Assembly: GCA_016789745.1 (NCBI GenBank)
Contig: JAEUQF010000178.1
Coordinates: forward strand, 1 to 51,616
Length of the DNA: 51,616 nucleotides
Direction of reading: 5' to 3'
DNA from: Bryobacterales bacterium
GTDB lineage: Bacteria > Acidobacteriota > Terriglobia > Bryobacterales > Bryobacteraceae
Shown here: positions 19,109-27,296 of the stretch, in pieces
Layout: each line of letters begins with the position of its first letter
Position numbering within the stretch: the stretch's first letter is position 1
Program-made: the position numbers and the translations under genes
The notes under the pieces: generated by a model
The model's input: the letters and a program-made list of their open reading frames with translations, nothing else
What the model was told of the DNA's origin: nothing
The model's database searches: none

Positions 19109-20183
19109 GCCGTTTGGACTGGCTCTGACGCAGCGAGTTGCGGAGGAGCACCCGCGGCGCAACGTCATTCTCTCGCCGATGAGTATCGCGATGGCGTTGT
19201 CGATGGCGGAGGCAGGCGCGCAAGGGGAAACGCGCACCGCAATCGCCCACACGCTGCGGCCGTCGGGCCAAGCCGAAGCGCCGGTCTCCTCGCTGCTTGG
19301 GCAGCTGCGGCAACGCTCCGGCGTTGATCTACGGATCGCCAACGCGCTGTGGTCGGACAGGCGCTTCGCCCTGGCACCGGCGTACGTGGCACGTTGCCGG
19401 CGGGAGTTTGAGGCCGACGCCACAACGCTCGACTTTGATGAAGCACAGCGCGCGGCTGATGCAATCAATGCCTGGGTCTCGCAACGCACCGAAGCCCACA
19501 TTCCGGCGATCGTGTCGCCCCGGCAGGTGGAGTCATCGCTAGCGATTCTGACCAACGCCCTCTATTTCCAGGCCCGCTGGCTGCATCCGTTCCCGCCGGT
19601 GAACACGCGGCCACTGCCGTTTCAACTCGCTTCCGGAGAGACCAGGGAAGCCGCGTTCCTGCAGCAGAGCGGGTTGCGCGGCGCTTACCGCAAGGGACCT
19701 GGCTTTGAAGCCGCCGAACTTCCTTACGGGCAGTCGGGCGTTTCCCTTTATGCGCTGCTGCCGGCCACCGGGACCCCACCCGAAGCCCTGCTGGCCGGCC
19801 TGAACGTAGACCAATTGCTGCATACAACGGAAGCAGCCGAACTGGAATTGCTGCTGCCGCGGCTCACCCTGGACGGAAGTTTCGGCCTGAAGTCCGCGCT
19901 GGCGCATTTGGGCATGGGCGTGGCGTTCCGCTATCCCGGCGCTGATTTCTCTCCGTTGGGGTCGCGCGAGTTCTTCCTGGGCGACGTGCTGCACAATACG
20001 CACATCGCTATCGACGAGCAGGGTACGGTGGCGGCGGCCGCGACGGCGGTTCTGGCGCCAACCGGAGCCGCGCCCGTCCGCGTAGAACGCAAGCGGCTGC
20101 TGTTTGACCGGCCGTTCGCCTTTGTGATTCTGGACCACGCCAGCCGTGCCCTGCTGTTCACGGGCGTTGTTTACGAGCCTTGA
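19101..20183 (+). CDS. Serpin (serine protease inhibitor)
   Basis: A 360 aa protein spanning the whole serpin fold without a signal peptide, so probably cytoplasmic. It shows NVILSPMSIAMALSMAEAGA (helix B and nearby), LTNALYFQARW (strand 3A), and FDRPFAFVI near the C-terminus. The reactive loop hinge is EQGTVAAAAT (306-315); the small residues at P12-P9 are those needed for loop insertion, so an inhibitory serpin is expected. Counting from the hinge puts P1 near Gly322 (PTGAAP), which would suit an elastase- or subtilisin-like protease rather than a trypsin. The GTG start overlaps the upstream gene. It converges on a subtilase gene that ends 10 bp away. Confidence 0.92.
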   Translation: MSEPFGLALTQRVAEEHPRRNVILSPMSIAMALSMAEAGAQGETRTAIAHTLRPSGQAEAPVSSLLGQLRQRSGVDLRIANALWSDRRFALAPAYVARCRREFEADATTLDFDEAQRAADAINAWVSQRTEAHIPAIVSPRQVESSLAILTNALYFQARWLHPFPPVNTRPLPFQLASGETREAAFLQQSGLRGAYRKGPGFEAAELPYGQSGVSLYALLPATGTPPEALLAGLNVDQLLHTTEAAELELLLPRLTLDGSFGLKSALAHLGMGVAFRYPGADFSPLGSREFFLGDVLHNTHIAIDEQGTVAAAATAVLAPTGAAPVRVERKRLLFDRPFAFVILDHASRALLFTGVVYEP

Positions 20184-20193
20184 TTCCGCGCTT

Positions 20194-22374
20194 TCATCGC
20201 ACCGTGAGCACGAAGGCGCTTTGGGCCGTGACCGTTTCCCCGGCTGTCGTTGTAGAGCCGGTGAACTGGATGGTGTAGGTGCCCGGGGTGCCGGGCGCGG
20301 TTATGCGATACCGGCGCTCCAGTTGCTGTCCGACACCCAGTGTGCCGGCATTCTCTGGCGCTGCTCCCGACAGGTTGAGGCTGATCTGCGTGCCCGTCCC
20401 TGCTGTGTCACCTTGGTTGGTCAGAACGCAGGTCAACACGAAGCTCGCGCCGCGCGACACGGTGTTGGCGTCCGCCGTGCAGCGGGCGGAAGGCACAGCG
20501 CCCAGCGCCGGTGTGAAATCAGCGGCCGACACAGCAAGCGCAAATCGCTCCCGCGTGATACCGCCGGCGAAGGTTTCATTGAATGCTTTCACCTTCACCA
20601 GAACATCGCCCTCCGTGCGGACCGCCACCTGCTCCACGTTCTGCCGGCCGCTTTCCGACGCGCTCAGTGGAATCCCTTCGGCATCGTAGACAACCAAGTC
20701 CAGGTCATGGAAGGCAAAGCCGCGATTCAGCGTGCCGTGACGGTTCCAAGTCAGGGTCGCGTAGAACTGGCCGGCGTTGCGTCCACGGAACAGCGCATAG
20801 CCGCCCGGTGCCACCTCACCGCGCAGCAGCGTATTCGGGCTCTGCGCGCGTTCGAGATTGATGAGCCCCCAGCCACGATCGGCCTTCCAGCCTACCTGAT
20901 CGGTGGTATTGATCAGCAGCGCCTTCACCGCGGCCGGATCCGTGATACCGGCCTGATGCAGCATCGCCGCCACGCCTGCTACTTTCGGCGCCGCCATGCT
21001 GGTGCCGGTCATCCTTACCAGCCGGTCACTGACGTTCGACGCGGAAACGATGCTGGTGCCTGGAGCCGCAAGATCCGGCTTGAACCGGCCGCCGATGGAA
21101 GGTCCCAGACTGCTGGACGGATGCACACGGTCGTCCGACTTACTGAACGTGCCCCTCGTATCCCAATTGGCAACACTTATGCCGTTGAAACTCAGACCTG
21201 TGTCGCCGACAGTGGAAGCACCGCCCGCGCCTTCATTGCCCGCCGCCGCCACAATGGTCAACCCATGGACGTCGGCGATCTCGTCAATCAACTGCGCGAA
21301 CGCCGGATCGTCCTGGCTGACCTCGGCGCCGAAGCTCATGTTGAAGATGCGGGCGGAGGTATTGTCAAGCGCCCACTGGATCGCGCGTATCACGTCGGTG
21401 CCACTGATGGAATTCGTAGGGCAGCCGCCGGTGCCCGACAGCGCGGCACCCACCTTCAGCGAGATAATCTGGCCTACCTCTGGCGCGGTGCCCTGGAAGG
21501 CGCGCAGCACCGATTCGCCGGCGCCGGCAATAATCCCAGCGACGTGCGTGCCGTGGCCCTGGCGATCCTCCGGGCTAGTGGCGTCATCGGCAAAGCAGCG
21601 GCTGTTGCGTACGCTGCCCAGAAAGGAGCGTGCCACGATCTCTTTGCCGGCAAACACCGGATGCGACACGTTGATGCCGGTGTCCAGAACCACCACCGGC
21701 TGTCCGGCGCCCCGGATGCCCGCGTTCCACCACGACGCCACACCCAGCACGCCGGTGTTCACATCGATAGCATCGTTGCGGAAATCCGCTGCCAGACGGA
21801 GTACCGGATCCGGGAACACGGCCGCGACATCGGGATCGGCCTCGAGTTCCGCTAGCGTCTGCGCCGGGATGTCGGCGGTGATCATGTTGTGCATCCAGTA
21901 GCGCCGGACATTGCGCGCGCCAGTGCCCTGCAGCCGCGCCGCCTTGAGCATCTGGAATCCGTCCAACTGCTGCCGCACAGCCCGCCGGATCAGCGCCCGG
22001 CCTTCCCTGCGCACGCGCGCCAGACGTTCGGAAGCCTGCCGCGCGCCTTTCTCTCCCAGCACAGCCGACCGTTGCACGTCGCCTTCCGCCACGTGGTGGT
22101 ACAGCGCCATGGCATTCTCCACACGCTCGGCGGCTTCCCGCTGCGGCTGCTGCCTGTAGATCACCACCACCGGCATAGGTTCACCGGACGCGCTGGCCTC
22201 CACCAGCCGCCGGCTTATCTTTGGACCCGCCATCACCAGCGGATCCCGCTGCTTGCCGTCATCGGCCTTCACGGCGCCATCGTCTGTCTTCTCCAGCGTC
22301 TGCGCCGGAACCTCCGTACCGGCCAGACAATAGAAGACCATCGCGAGAGTGACGTTATGTTTTGTTCGATTCAT
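20194..22374 (-). CDS. Secreted subtilisin-like (S8) serine protease
   Basis: A 726 aa protein with an N-terminal signal peptide (cut near PAQ, ~24) and a propeptide-like region to ~190. The S8 catalytic domain carries Asp231 in VVLDTGIN, His274 in GHGTHVAG, oxyanion Asn380 in AAGNEG and Ser459 in GTSMAAPKVAG. After ~500 there is a jelly-roll-like segment and a C-terminal CARDB/Ig-like domain (~610-726) that would help binding or anchoring. GGAGGAG lies upstream of the ATG at a good distance. It faces the serpin gene tail to tail and diverges from the OmpR-type regulator gene, with a direct-repeat operator candidate between them. Confidence 0.95.
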   Translation of the reverse strand: MNRTKHNVTLAMVFYCLAGTEVPAQTLEKTDDGAVKADDGKQRDPLVMAGPKISRRLVEASASGEPMPVVVIYRQQPQREAAERVENAMALYHHVAEGDVQRSAVLGEKGARQASERLARVRREGRALIRRAVRQQLDGFQMLKAARLQGTGARNVRRYWMHNMITADIPAQTLAELEADPDVAAVFPDPVLRLAADFRNDAIDVNTGVLGVASWWNAGIRGAGQPVVVLDTGINVSHPVFAGKEIVARSFLGSVRNSRCFADDATSPEDRQGHGTHVAGIIAGAGESVLRAFQGTAPEVGQIISLKVGAALSGTGGCPTNSISGTDVIRAIQWALDNTSARIFNMSFGAEVSQDDPAFAQLIDEIADVHGLTIVAAAGNEGAGGASTVGDTGLSFNGISVANWDTRGTFSKSDDRVHPSSSLGPSIGGRFKPDLAAPGTSIVSASNVSDRLVRMTGTSMAAPKVAGVAAMLHQAGITDPAAVKALLINTTDQVGWKADRGWGLINLERAQSPNTLLRGEVAPGGYALFRGRNAGQFYATLTWNRHGTLNRGFAFHDLDLVVYDAEGIPLSASESGRQNVEQVAVRTEGDVLVKVKAFNETFAGGITRERFALAVSAADFTPALGAVPSARCTADANTVSRGASFVLTCVLTNQGDTAGTGTQISLNLSGAAPENAGTLGVGQQLERRYRITAPGTPGTYTIQFTGSTTTAGETVTAQSAFVLTVR

Positions 22375-22461
22375 GGTTGTCTCCTCCTTGCGCGAAAGCG
22401 GGCAGAACCCGCATCACGATCCGAGACTAAAGCCGGCAACCGGCGCCGCGGTGCAGCTTTC

Positions 22462-22479
22462 GTAAAAGTGTTGTGAAGG
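22462..22479. promoter_or_regulatory. Pho-box-like direct repeat (7-4-7) between subtilase and regulator genes
   Basis: GTAAAAG (22462-22468) and GTGAAGG (22473-22479) are spaced 11 bp apart. On the other strand this reads CCTTCAC-4 bp-CTTTTAC, the layout used by OmpR/PhoB-type regulators. A near-identical site occurs at 34253-34270. It lies in the divergent 136 bp gap just upstream of an OmpR-type regulator gene, so it may be that regulator's own operator (inference). Confidence 0.45.
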
Positions 22480-22495
22480 CGTCATCCCGGTTGCG

Positions 22496-22501
22496 TACAA
22501 T
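22496..22501 (+). promoter_or_regulatory. Candidate -10 element (TACAAT) for the regulator operon
   Basis: TACAAT lies nine bases before the ATG at 22511, and GGAG (22503-22506) follows it within the same few bases. TTGTGA at 22471-22476 could serve as a weak -35 (spacer 19), overlapping the direct repeat. Confidence 0.35.
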
Positions 22502-22510
22502 TGGAGATTC

Positions 22511-23206
22511 ATGCCGGCACCCAAAGCTCCGGAGTCCCGGACCATTCTGGTGATTGAGGATGACCCCGACATCCGCGCCACAGTCCACACGCTGCTTTCC
22601 ACCGATGGCTACAAGGTGGAGATGGCCGAAGATGGCCTGCTCGGTTTGGAGCGCGCGTTCCTGCTCAAGCCCGACCTGATTCTGATGGATCTGCGGCTGC
22701 CGGGACTGCCCGGGGCGGAAGTCTGCAAGCGGCTGCGGGCCGGCCGCTACAACTCGCCGATCGTGGTCATCAGCGCCGCCTCCGATGAGTTCGACAAAGT
22801 GCTGCTGTTGGAGTTGGGCGCCGATGACTATGTCGTGAAGCCCTTCGGCGCGCGCGAACTGCTGGCGCGCATCAAGGCTATTCTGCGGCGCTCCGGCGAG
22901 ACGCGCACGGTGTTGAGTTTCTCTAACATCGACGTCGATCTGGAGCGGCGCATGGTTACCTGCCGGGGGAACGAGATCAAGCTGACCCCTTCTGAATACA
23001 ATCTGCTCACATACTTTCTGAATAACCCGGACCGCGTCCTGACACGTGAAATGATCCTCGCCGATGTCTGGGGATTCGAATCGGCTCCCACCACGCGCAC
23101 GGTGGACGCGCACGTCGTCAAACTGCGCCAGAAACTGGAGCCCGACCCGACCATGCCGCGCCACTTCCTAACCGTTCACGGCGTGGGCTATCGCTTCGTG
23201 AGCTAG
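22511..23206 (+). CDS. OmpR/PhoB-family response regulator
   Basis: A 231 aa protein. The receiver domain (~10-125) has the acidic pair EDD, the phosphoacceptor Asp in LILMDLRLPG and Lys in YVVKPFG. The winged-helix DNA-binding domain (~135-231) shows LTPSEYNLLTYFL, TREMILADVWG, VDAHVVKLRQKLE and the terminal GVGYRFV. GGAG sits five bases before ATG. It is the first gene of a run ending with a histidine kinase at 27286, the likely partner. A 7-4-7 direct repeat upstream may be its binding site. Confidence 0.95.
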   Translation: MPAPKAPESRTILVIEDDPDIRATVHTLLSTDGYKVEMAEDGLLGLERAFLLKPDLILMDLRLPGLPGAEVCKRLRAGRYNSPIVVISAASDEFDKVLLLELGADDYVVKPFGARELLARIKAILRRSGETRTVLSFSNIDVDLERRMVTCRGNEIKLTPSEYNLLTYFLNNPDRVLTREMILADVWGFESAPTTRTVDAHVVKLRQKLEPDPTMPRHFLTVHGVGYRFVS

Positions 23207-23225
23207 ACGCGGAACCAAGGCGCGC

Positions 23226-23594
23226 ATGCATCGCATCCTGATTGCCGACGATTCGCCCGAGTGGCGCAACATCGCGGCGATTGCTCTGCGCACGATTCCC
23301 GATGCTGCCGTCACCACCGTGGAGAGCGCCGAAGCGGCGTTGGACCTGTGCCACGAGCAGGAGTTCGACATTTTAGTAACCGACGTCCGCATGGGTGAAA
23401 TGAATGGGCTGGAGTTGCTGGCCGCGCTGCGGAAAGTGGAGCGATGGCCGGCGCGCGGAGCCATTGTCATGAGCGGCGAGCCGGCAGCCACTCTCGCCGA
23501 AGCCGCCGCGTTGGAAGGTGCCGCGGCGTTCTTCCAGAAGCCATTCTCACCGGGAGAACTCCGTAAGCAGGTACTATCTTTGTTAGACCTATGA
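23226..23594 (+). CDS. Single-domain response regulator (receiver only)
   Basis: A 122 aa CheY-like protein with no output domain. It has the acidic pair ADDSPEW, the phosphoacceptor Asp in FDILVTDVRMGEMNG and the conserved Lys in FFQKPFSPGEL. It lies 19 bp after the OmpR-type regulator and overlaps the next gene by ATGA. It may act as a phosphate sink or by contact with another protein in the same pathway. Confidence 0.92.
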   Translation: MHRILIADDSPEWRNIAAIALRTIPDAAVTTVESAEAALDLCHEQEFDILVTDVRMGEMNGLELLAALRKVERWPARGAIVMSGEPAATLAEAAALEGAAAFFQKPFSPGELRKQVLSLLDL

Positions 23595-24934
23595 GAGCCT
23601 CTGCCATCTGGCTGCTTCCGCTGTATCTGGCCCCCGGCCTGCATGCCCAACAACCAGATCTGGAACGCATCTTGCAGCGCTTAGACCAGTTAGAACGCGA
23701 AAATCAACAGTTGAAACAATCGCTGGATGCGCTGCGAAAGGAAGTCACCGTGCTGCGCGGGGCCACCAGCACCGATAGCGCTCAAGCCGCGCAGATCGCC
23801 GCAGAAAAGGCGGAGGTGCTGCAGCAGCGCGTGGAGGAGCAGGCGCAAACCAAAGTGGAGTCCGGCCAAAAGCTGCCCGTCACGCTTTCGGGTCTGGCGA
23901 TCATGAATACCTTCTTCTACGCGGGCCGCACCGGCGGCGAGGATCTGCCGATGGTGGGCCGCGTTGCTCCGAACCAGCGCGTAGCGGGCGGCACGTTCCG
24001 CAATTCGCAGATCGCGATTGGCTACTCCGGCTCGCAGACGGTGCTGGGCGCGCGCGCTGCCGGCCGCATCCAGTTCGACTTTTTCCAGGGCACGCTGGCG
24101 AACGCCCAGAACCATCTGGCACGGATCCGCACCGCGCACGTGGGCCTGGACTGGGAACAGCACAGCCTGAGTTTCGCCGTCGACAAACCGATCTTCTCGC
24201 CCCGCGAGCCAGCGTCCTTTTCGCAACTGGGCGTTTCGGCCTTCGCCAACAGCGGCAATCTCTGGCTGTGGCAGCCGCAGGTGCGCTACGAAGAGCGTAT
24301 TGCTTTCTCCGAGAAGTCCGGTCTACGCGCTCGCCTGGGCGTCTATCAGACCAACGATTCACTCACGCCGGTCCCAGCCGGCACCGTTATCTCTCGCGCC
24401 CGGCCCGCTGCCCAAGGGCGATTCGAATTCTTCCACGAGACCGCGAGCGGCCGGCGTATCGAAATCGCGCCGGGCTTTCACCGCAGCCAGTCGCTGGTCA
24501 CCGGCGGCAGCGTCGCCTCTTCGGCCGCCAGCATCGATTGGCTGGTGCCGTTAGCCCCGCGCCTGGATTGGACCGGCTTCGCGTTCACCGGGCAGAACCT
24601 GGCGGGGCTTGGTGTGTCGGGCCTGCGCCAGGGCATCACCTTCCGCCAAGGCCGGCCGCTGGCCGTCGCCAGCAAAGGCGGCTGGACCCAGACCGCGCTG
24701 CAGATCACCAATCGCTGGAAGTTTCACCTGCTGGCCGGTATGCATGATGACCGCAACGCCGACCTTGCCGCCGACGGTATCGGCCGCAACCTGACCTACG
24801 GCGGCAACTTCCATTTCCTGCTGTCCCCGAACCTCATTCTGAGCTTGGAGGCTTTGCAGATCCGCACCGATTACCTGCGTTCGGGCTTGCGTCTGGTTAA
24901 CCGCTATGATCTGGCGATTGGTTACCTGTTTTAG
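23591..24934 (+). CDS. Outer-membrane beta-barrel protein, porin-like, with N-terminal coiled coil
   Basis: A 447 aa protein: signal peptide (ending near LHAQ), a coiled coil (~25-60, LERENQQLKQSLDALRKEV), an Ala/Gln-rich linker, then about 350 residues of alternating beta strands ending with phenylalanine (YDLAIGYLF), the usual C-terminal signal of outer-membrane barrels. The arrangement resembles DcaP-like and phosphate-selective porins, with a periplasmic trimerising coil. The substrate is unknown. Its start overlaps the receiver gene (ATGA), and its 3' end overlaps the cupredoxin gene by 29 bp, so it is part of the signalling operon. Confidence 0.8.
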   Translation: MRASAIWLLPLYLAPGLHAQQPDLERILQRLDQLERENQQLKQSLDALRKEVTVLRGATSTDSAQAAQIAAEKAEVLQQRVEEQAQTKVESGQKLPVTLSGLAIMNTFFYAGRTGGEDLPMVGRVAPNQRVAGGTFRNSQIAIGYSGSQTVLGARAAGRIQFDFFQGTLANAQNHLARIRTAHVGLDWEQHSLSFAVDKPIFSPREPASFSQLGVSAFANSGNLWLWQPQVRYEERIAFSEKSGLRARLGVYQTNDSLTPVPAGTVISRARPAAQGRFEFFHETASGRRIEIAPGFHRSQSLVTGGSVASSAASIDWLVPLAPRLDWTGFAFTGQNLAGLGVSGLRQGITFRQGRPLAVASKGGWTQTALQITNRWKFHLLAGMHDDRNADLAADGIGRNLTYGGNFHFLLSPNLILSLEALQIRTDYLRSGLRLVNRYDLAIGYLF

Positions 24935-25580
24935 CCTCGCAATCATCGCGGCCCTGGCGGGCACGGTGAGCGGCCAGGTCGATCTCGGCTCAAAAGATGC
25001 CGCCGACGTCGTGGTGTCGCTGGAGCCGGTCAACGCCACACCACCGGCGCCTGCGAAACCCGGAAGCGTGCTGCACAAGAACAAGACCTTCGTCCCACAC
25101 GTGCTGGCGATCCCCGTCGGCACCCGGGTGGCGTTCCCCAATCGCGACCCGTGGTTCCACAATGCCTTCTCCAACTACGATGGCCAGATCTTCGACATCG
25201 GCATGCATCCGCCCGGCACCGCCCGCGAGGTGACGTTCCGGCGAGCGGGAATCGTGCGGGTCTTCTGCAATATTCATCCCACCATGAGCGCTCTCATTGT
25301 CGTTCTGCCCACCCCGCATTTCGCCGTCACCAAGGCCGACGGCGTGTTCCAGATCGCCAATGTACCTCCCGGCGATTACAACCTCCGCGTTTTCCACGAA
25401 CGCGTGTTGCCGGAGAAGTTGCAACAGGCCGAGCGCACCGTTACCGTCCCCGCCGACGGTCTGCAACTGCCGAAACTCACCCTGTCCACCGCCGGCTTCA
25501 TCCCCGCGCCGCACAAGAACAAGTACGGCAAGGACTATCCGCCGGTGACCAAAGACATTTATCCCGGGCAGGTGCCATGA
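24906..25580 (+). CDS. Periplasmic cupredoxin with C-terminal carboxypeptidase-regulatory-like domain
   Basis: A 224 aa protein with a signal peptide (~1-24). The cupredoxin fold (~25-133) carries type I copper ligand candidates His85 (WFHNAFS), Cys121, His124 and Met127 in VFCNIHPTM. The second part (~135-195) has GVFQIANVPPGDYNLRVFHE, typical of carboxypeptidase regulatory-like domains. Genes of this form are often labelled methylamine utilization protein, but no such pathway is visible here. It may carry electrons or bind copper in the periplasm and could be the ligand-side partner of the histidine kinase next to it, with which it overlaps by ATGA. Confidence 0.85.
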   Translation: MIWRLVTCFSLAIIAALAGTVSGQVDLGSKDAADVVVSLEPVNATPPAPAKPGSVLHKNKTFVPHVLAIPVGTRVAFPNRDPWFHNAFSNYDGQIFDIGMHPPGTAREVTFRRAGIVRVFCNIHPTMSALIVVLPTPHFAVTKADGVFQIANVPPGDYNLRVFHERVLPEKLQQAERTVTVPADGLQLPKLTLSTAGFIPAPHKNKYGKDYPPVTKDIYPGQVP

Positions 25581-27286
25581 GGCTTTCCCTTCTCCTGCGC
25601 ATTTATCTCTCCATCGCCATTGCCCTTACGGCGTTGTTCGCGGTCACCGTATGGCTGGTGCAGCGCGATTCGGTAGCCGCGCTGCGGGCGGGGGTCGAAG
25701 ACGAAGTGCGCGCCAATCTCGCGTCGGCCGATGCGCTGTGGCAATCGCGGGCGGTGCTGCTGGGCGCCGTCAGCACGTCGATCGCGTCGATGTCCGATGT
25801 ACGCGCCGCCTTCGGTACGCGGGACAAGGCGACTATCCGCGATACCGCAGGCGAGTTCTGGGGCCGCATCGCCGGCAATCGCCCGGATATCGCCGCGGCC
25901 GCATTTGTGGTCACCGATCCGGACGGCGTGGTGTTGGCTTCGCTGGGCCGTTCGCGCCCGTTAGCCTTACAAGACGGCACGCGCCTGGACCGCGCATTCT
26001 TCACACCGGCCTTCGCGCGCTTCCCCGACCAGGTCTCCAGCTTTGTGGTCTGGGATAGCGAGGTGTGGCAGGTGCTGCTGACGCCGGTCTATGTGGATGC
26101 CGGCCGCTCGCGCGCACTTCTCAATGTCCTGTTGGCCGCGCATCCCATACGCGGGGAGATTCTGCATGACCTGAAACGCGACACTGGCGGCGACTTCCTG
26201 CTGCAAGCCGGCGAGCAGGTGAAGGCCACGACGCTCTCCCCAAGCGATGCGATCCGTCTGCGCAGCCAGCCTGGGATGTTCGCGATCCGGCGAACGGAAT
26301 TGCAGGATGCGTCCAATAAGCCCACCGGCACATTCCTGGCCGTGCGCTCGCTGGACGCGGTGTCGGCGCGCGCCGATTCGCTCAGCCGCCGCGTGCTGCT
26401 GACGTGGTTGGCCGCGATGGCCGTCGGCCTGGCGCTCAGTTGGACGCTGGCCCGGCGGATCACCAAGCCGTTGCGCGAACTGAATGAGGCGGCCATGGAA
26501 CTGAGCCGCGAGAACTACTCGGTGCGGGTTCCCGAAGATGCACCGGCGGAACTCGGAGTGCTGGCGCGCACCTTTAATCGCATGTCAGCTTCGATCGAAA
26601 CTTCGCGGGCCGAACGAATTCGGCGCGAGCAGATCAACGCCATTGGGCGGCTGGCCGCGTCGGTGGCGCACGACCTGCGCAATCCGCTGGCGGCCGTGCT
26701 CGGCGGGGCTGAGATGCTGGCTGAGTTCGAGCTGCCTATCGAACAGGAGAAGCAGACCGCGCAGCAGATCTACAAGGCCGCGCAGCGGATGCAGAAGATG
26801 CTCGGCGAACTGAGCCAGGTGGGACGCTCGCGGCCGGAGGAGCCGATGGTCTGCGAGGTTAGCGAACTGGTGGAACGCGCCGTCGATTCCCAGCGCGCCC
26901 GCGCCGCGCAGCAGGCGGTGACGATTCTGGTGGACAACACGCCCGATGTGCATGTGCGCTGTGAGCGCAGCCGCATGGAGCGCGTGCTGGTGAACCTGAT
27001 CGGCAATGCGCTCGAAGTGATGCCGGAGGGCGGCGATATTCGGATTTCCATCCGCCGCAACCGGGACTTCGCCGAGGTGGAAGTGGCGGACTCCGGCCCC
27101 GGCATCGCGCCGGAGGTGCGCGAGCGCTTGTTTGAGCCCTTCGTCACCGCGGGCAAGCAGGATGGACTGGGCCTGGGTCTGGCGCTGTCCCGGCAGACGG
27201 TGCTCGATCACGGCGGTGACCTGCGCCTGCTGGACCCACCGGCGGGGGCAAGCTTCCTGATTCGTTTGCCGGCTGTGGACGCCTGA
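25577..27286 (+). CDS. Sensor histidine kinase with periplasmic sensor and HAMP domain
   Basis: A 569 aa kinase starting MRLSLLLRIYLS; an open frame extends further upstream, but ATG 25577 overlaps the preceding stop and starts directly with the first membrane helix (~8-30). A periplasmic sensor of about 240 residues follows, then a second helix (~274-294), HAMP (RRITKPLRELNEAAMELS), HisKA with His365 in VAHDLRNPL, and HATPase with NLIGNALEV, DSGPGI, and GLGLGLALS. It is the likely kinase for the two regulators of this operon. The sensor's ligand is unknown; copper or the barrel's substrate are reasonable guesses from context. Confidence 0.92.
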   Translation: MRLSLLLRIYLSIAIALTALFAVTVWLVQRDSVAALRAGVEDEVRANLASADALWQSRAVLLGAVSTSIASMSDVRAAFGTRDKATIRDTAGEFWGRIAGNRPDIAAAAFVVTDPDGVVLASLGRSRPLALQDGTRLDRAFFTPAFARFPDQVSSFVVWDSEVWQVLLTPVYVDAGRSRALLNVLLAAHPIRGEILHDLKRDTGGDFLLQAGEQVKATTLSPSDAIRLRSQPGMFAIRRTELQDASNKPTGTFLAVRSLDAVSARADSLSRRVLLTWLAAMAVGLALSWTLARRITKPLRELNEAAMELSRENYSVRVPEDAPAELGVLARTFNRMSASIETSRAERIRREQINAIGRLAASVAHDLRNPLAAVLGGAEMLAEFELPIEQEKQTAQQIYKAAQRMQKMLGELSQVGRSRPEEPMVCEVSELVERAVDSQRARAAQQAVTILVDNTPDVHVRCERSRMERVLVNLIGNALEVMPEGGDIRISIRRNRDFAEVEVADSGPGIAPEVRERLFEPFVTAGKQDGLGLGLALSRQTVLDHGGDLRLLDPPAGASFLIRLPAVDA

Positions 27287-27296
27287 CCCCGCACCA

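Noticed and set aside
20146..21855. 569-codon plus-strand open frame
   Set aside because: It lies antisense to the S8 protease with its full catalytic triad and reads as Arg/His/Gly-rich nonsense, common opposite GC-rich genes.
25151..25576. N-terminal extension of the histidine kinase frame
   Set aside because: The extra part is a basic shadow of the cupredoxin gene; ATG 25577 starts at the membrane helix and overlaps the preceding stop.
24906..25580. Methylamine utilization gene
   Set aside because: The usual label for this cupredoxin type, but no amine dehydrogenase genes are nearby.
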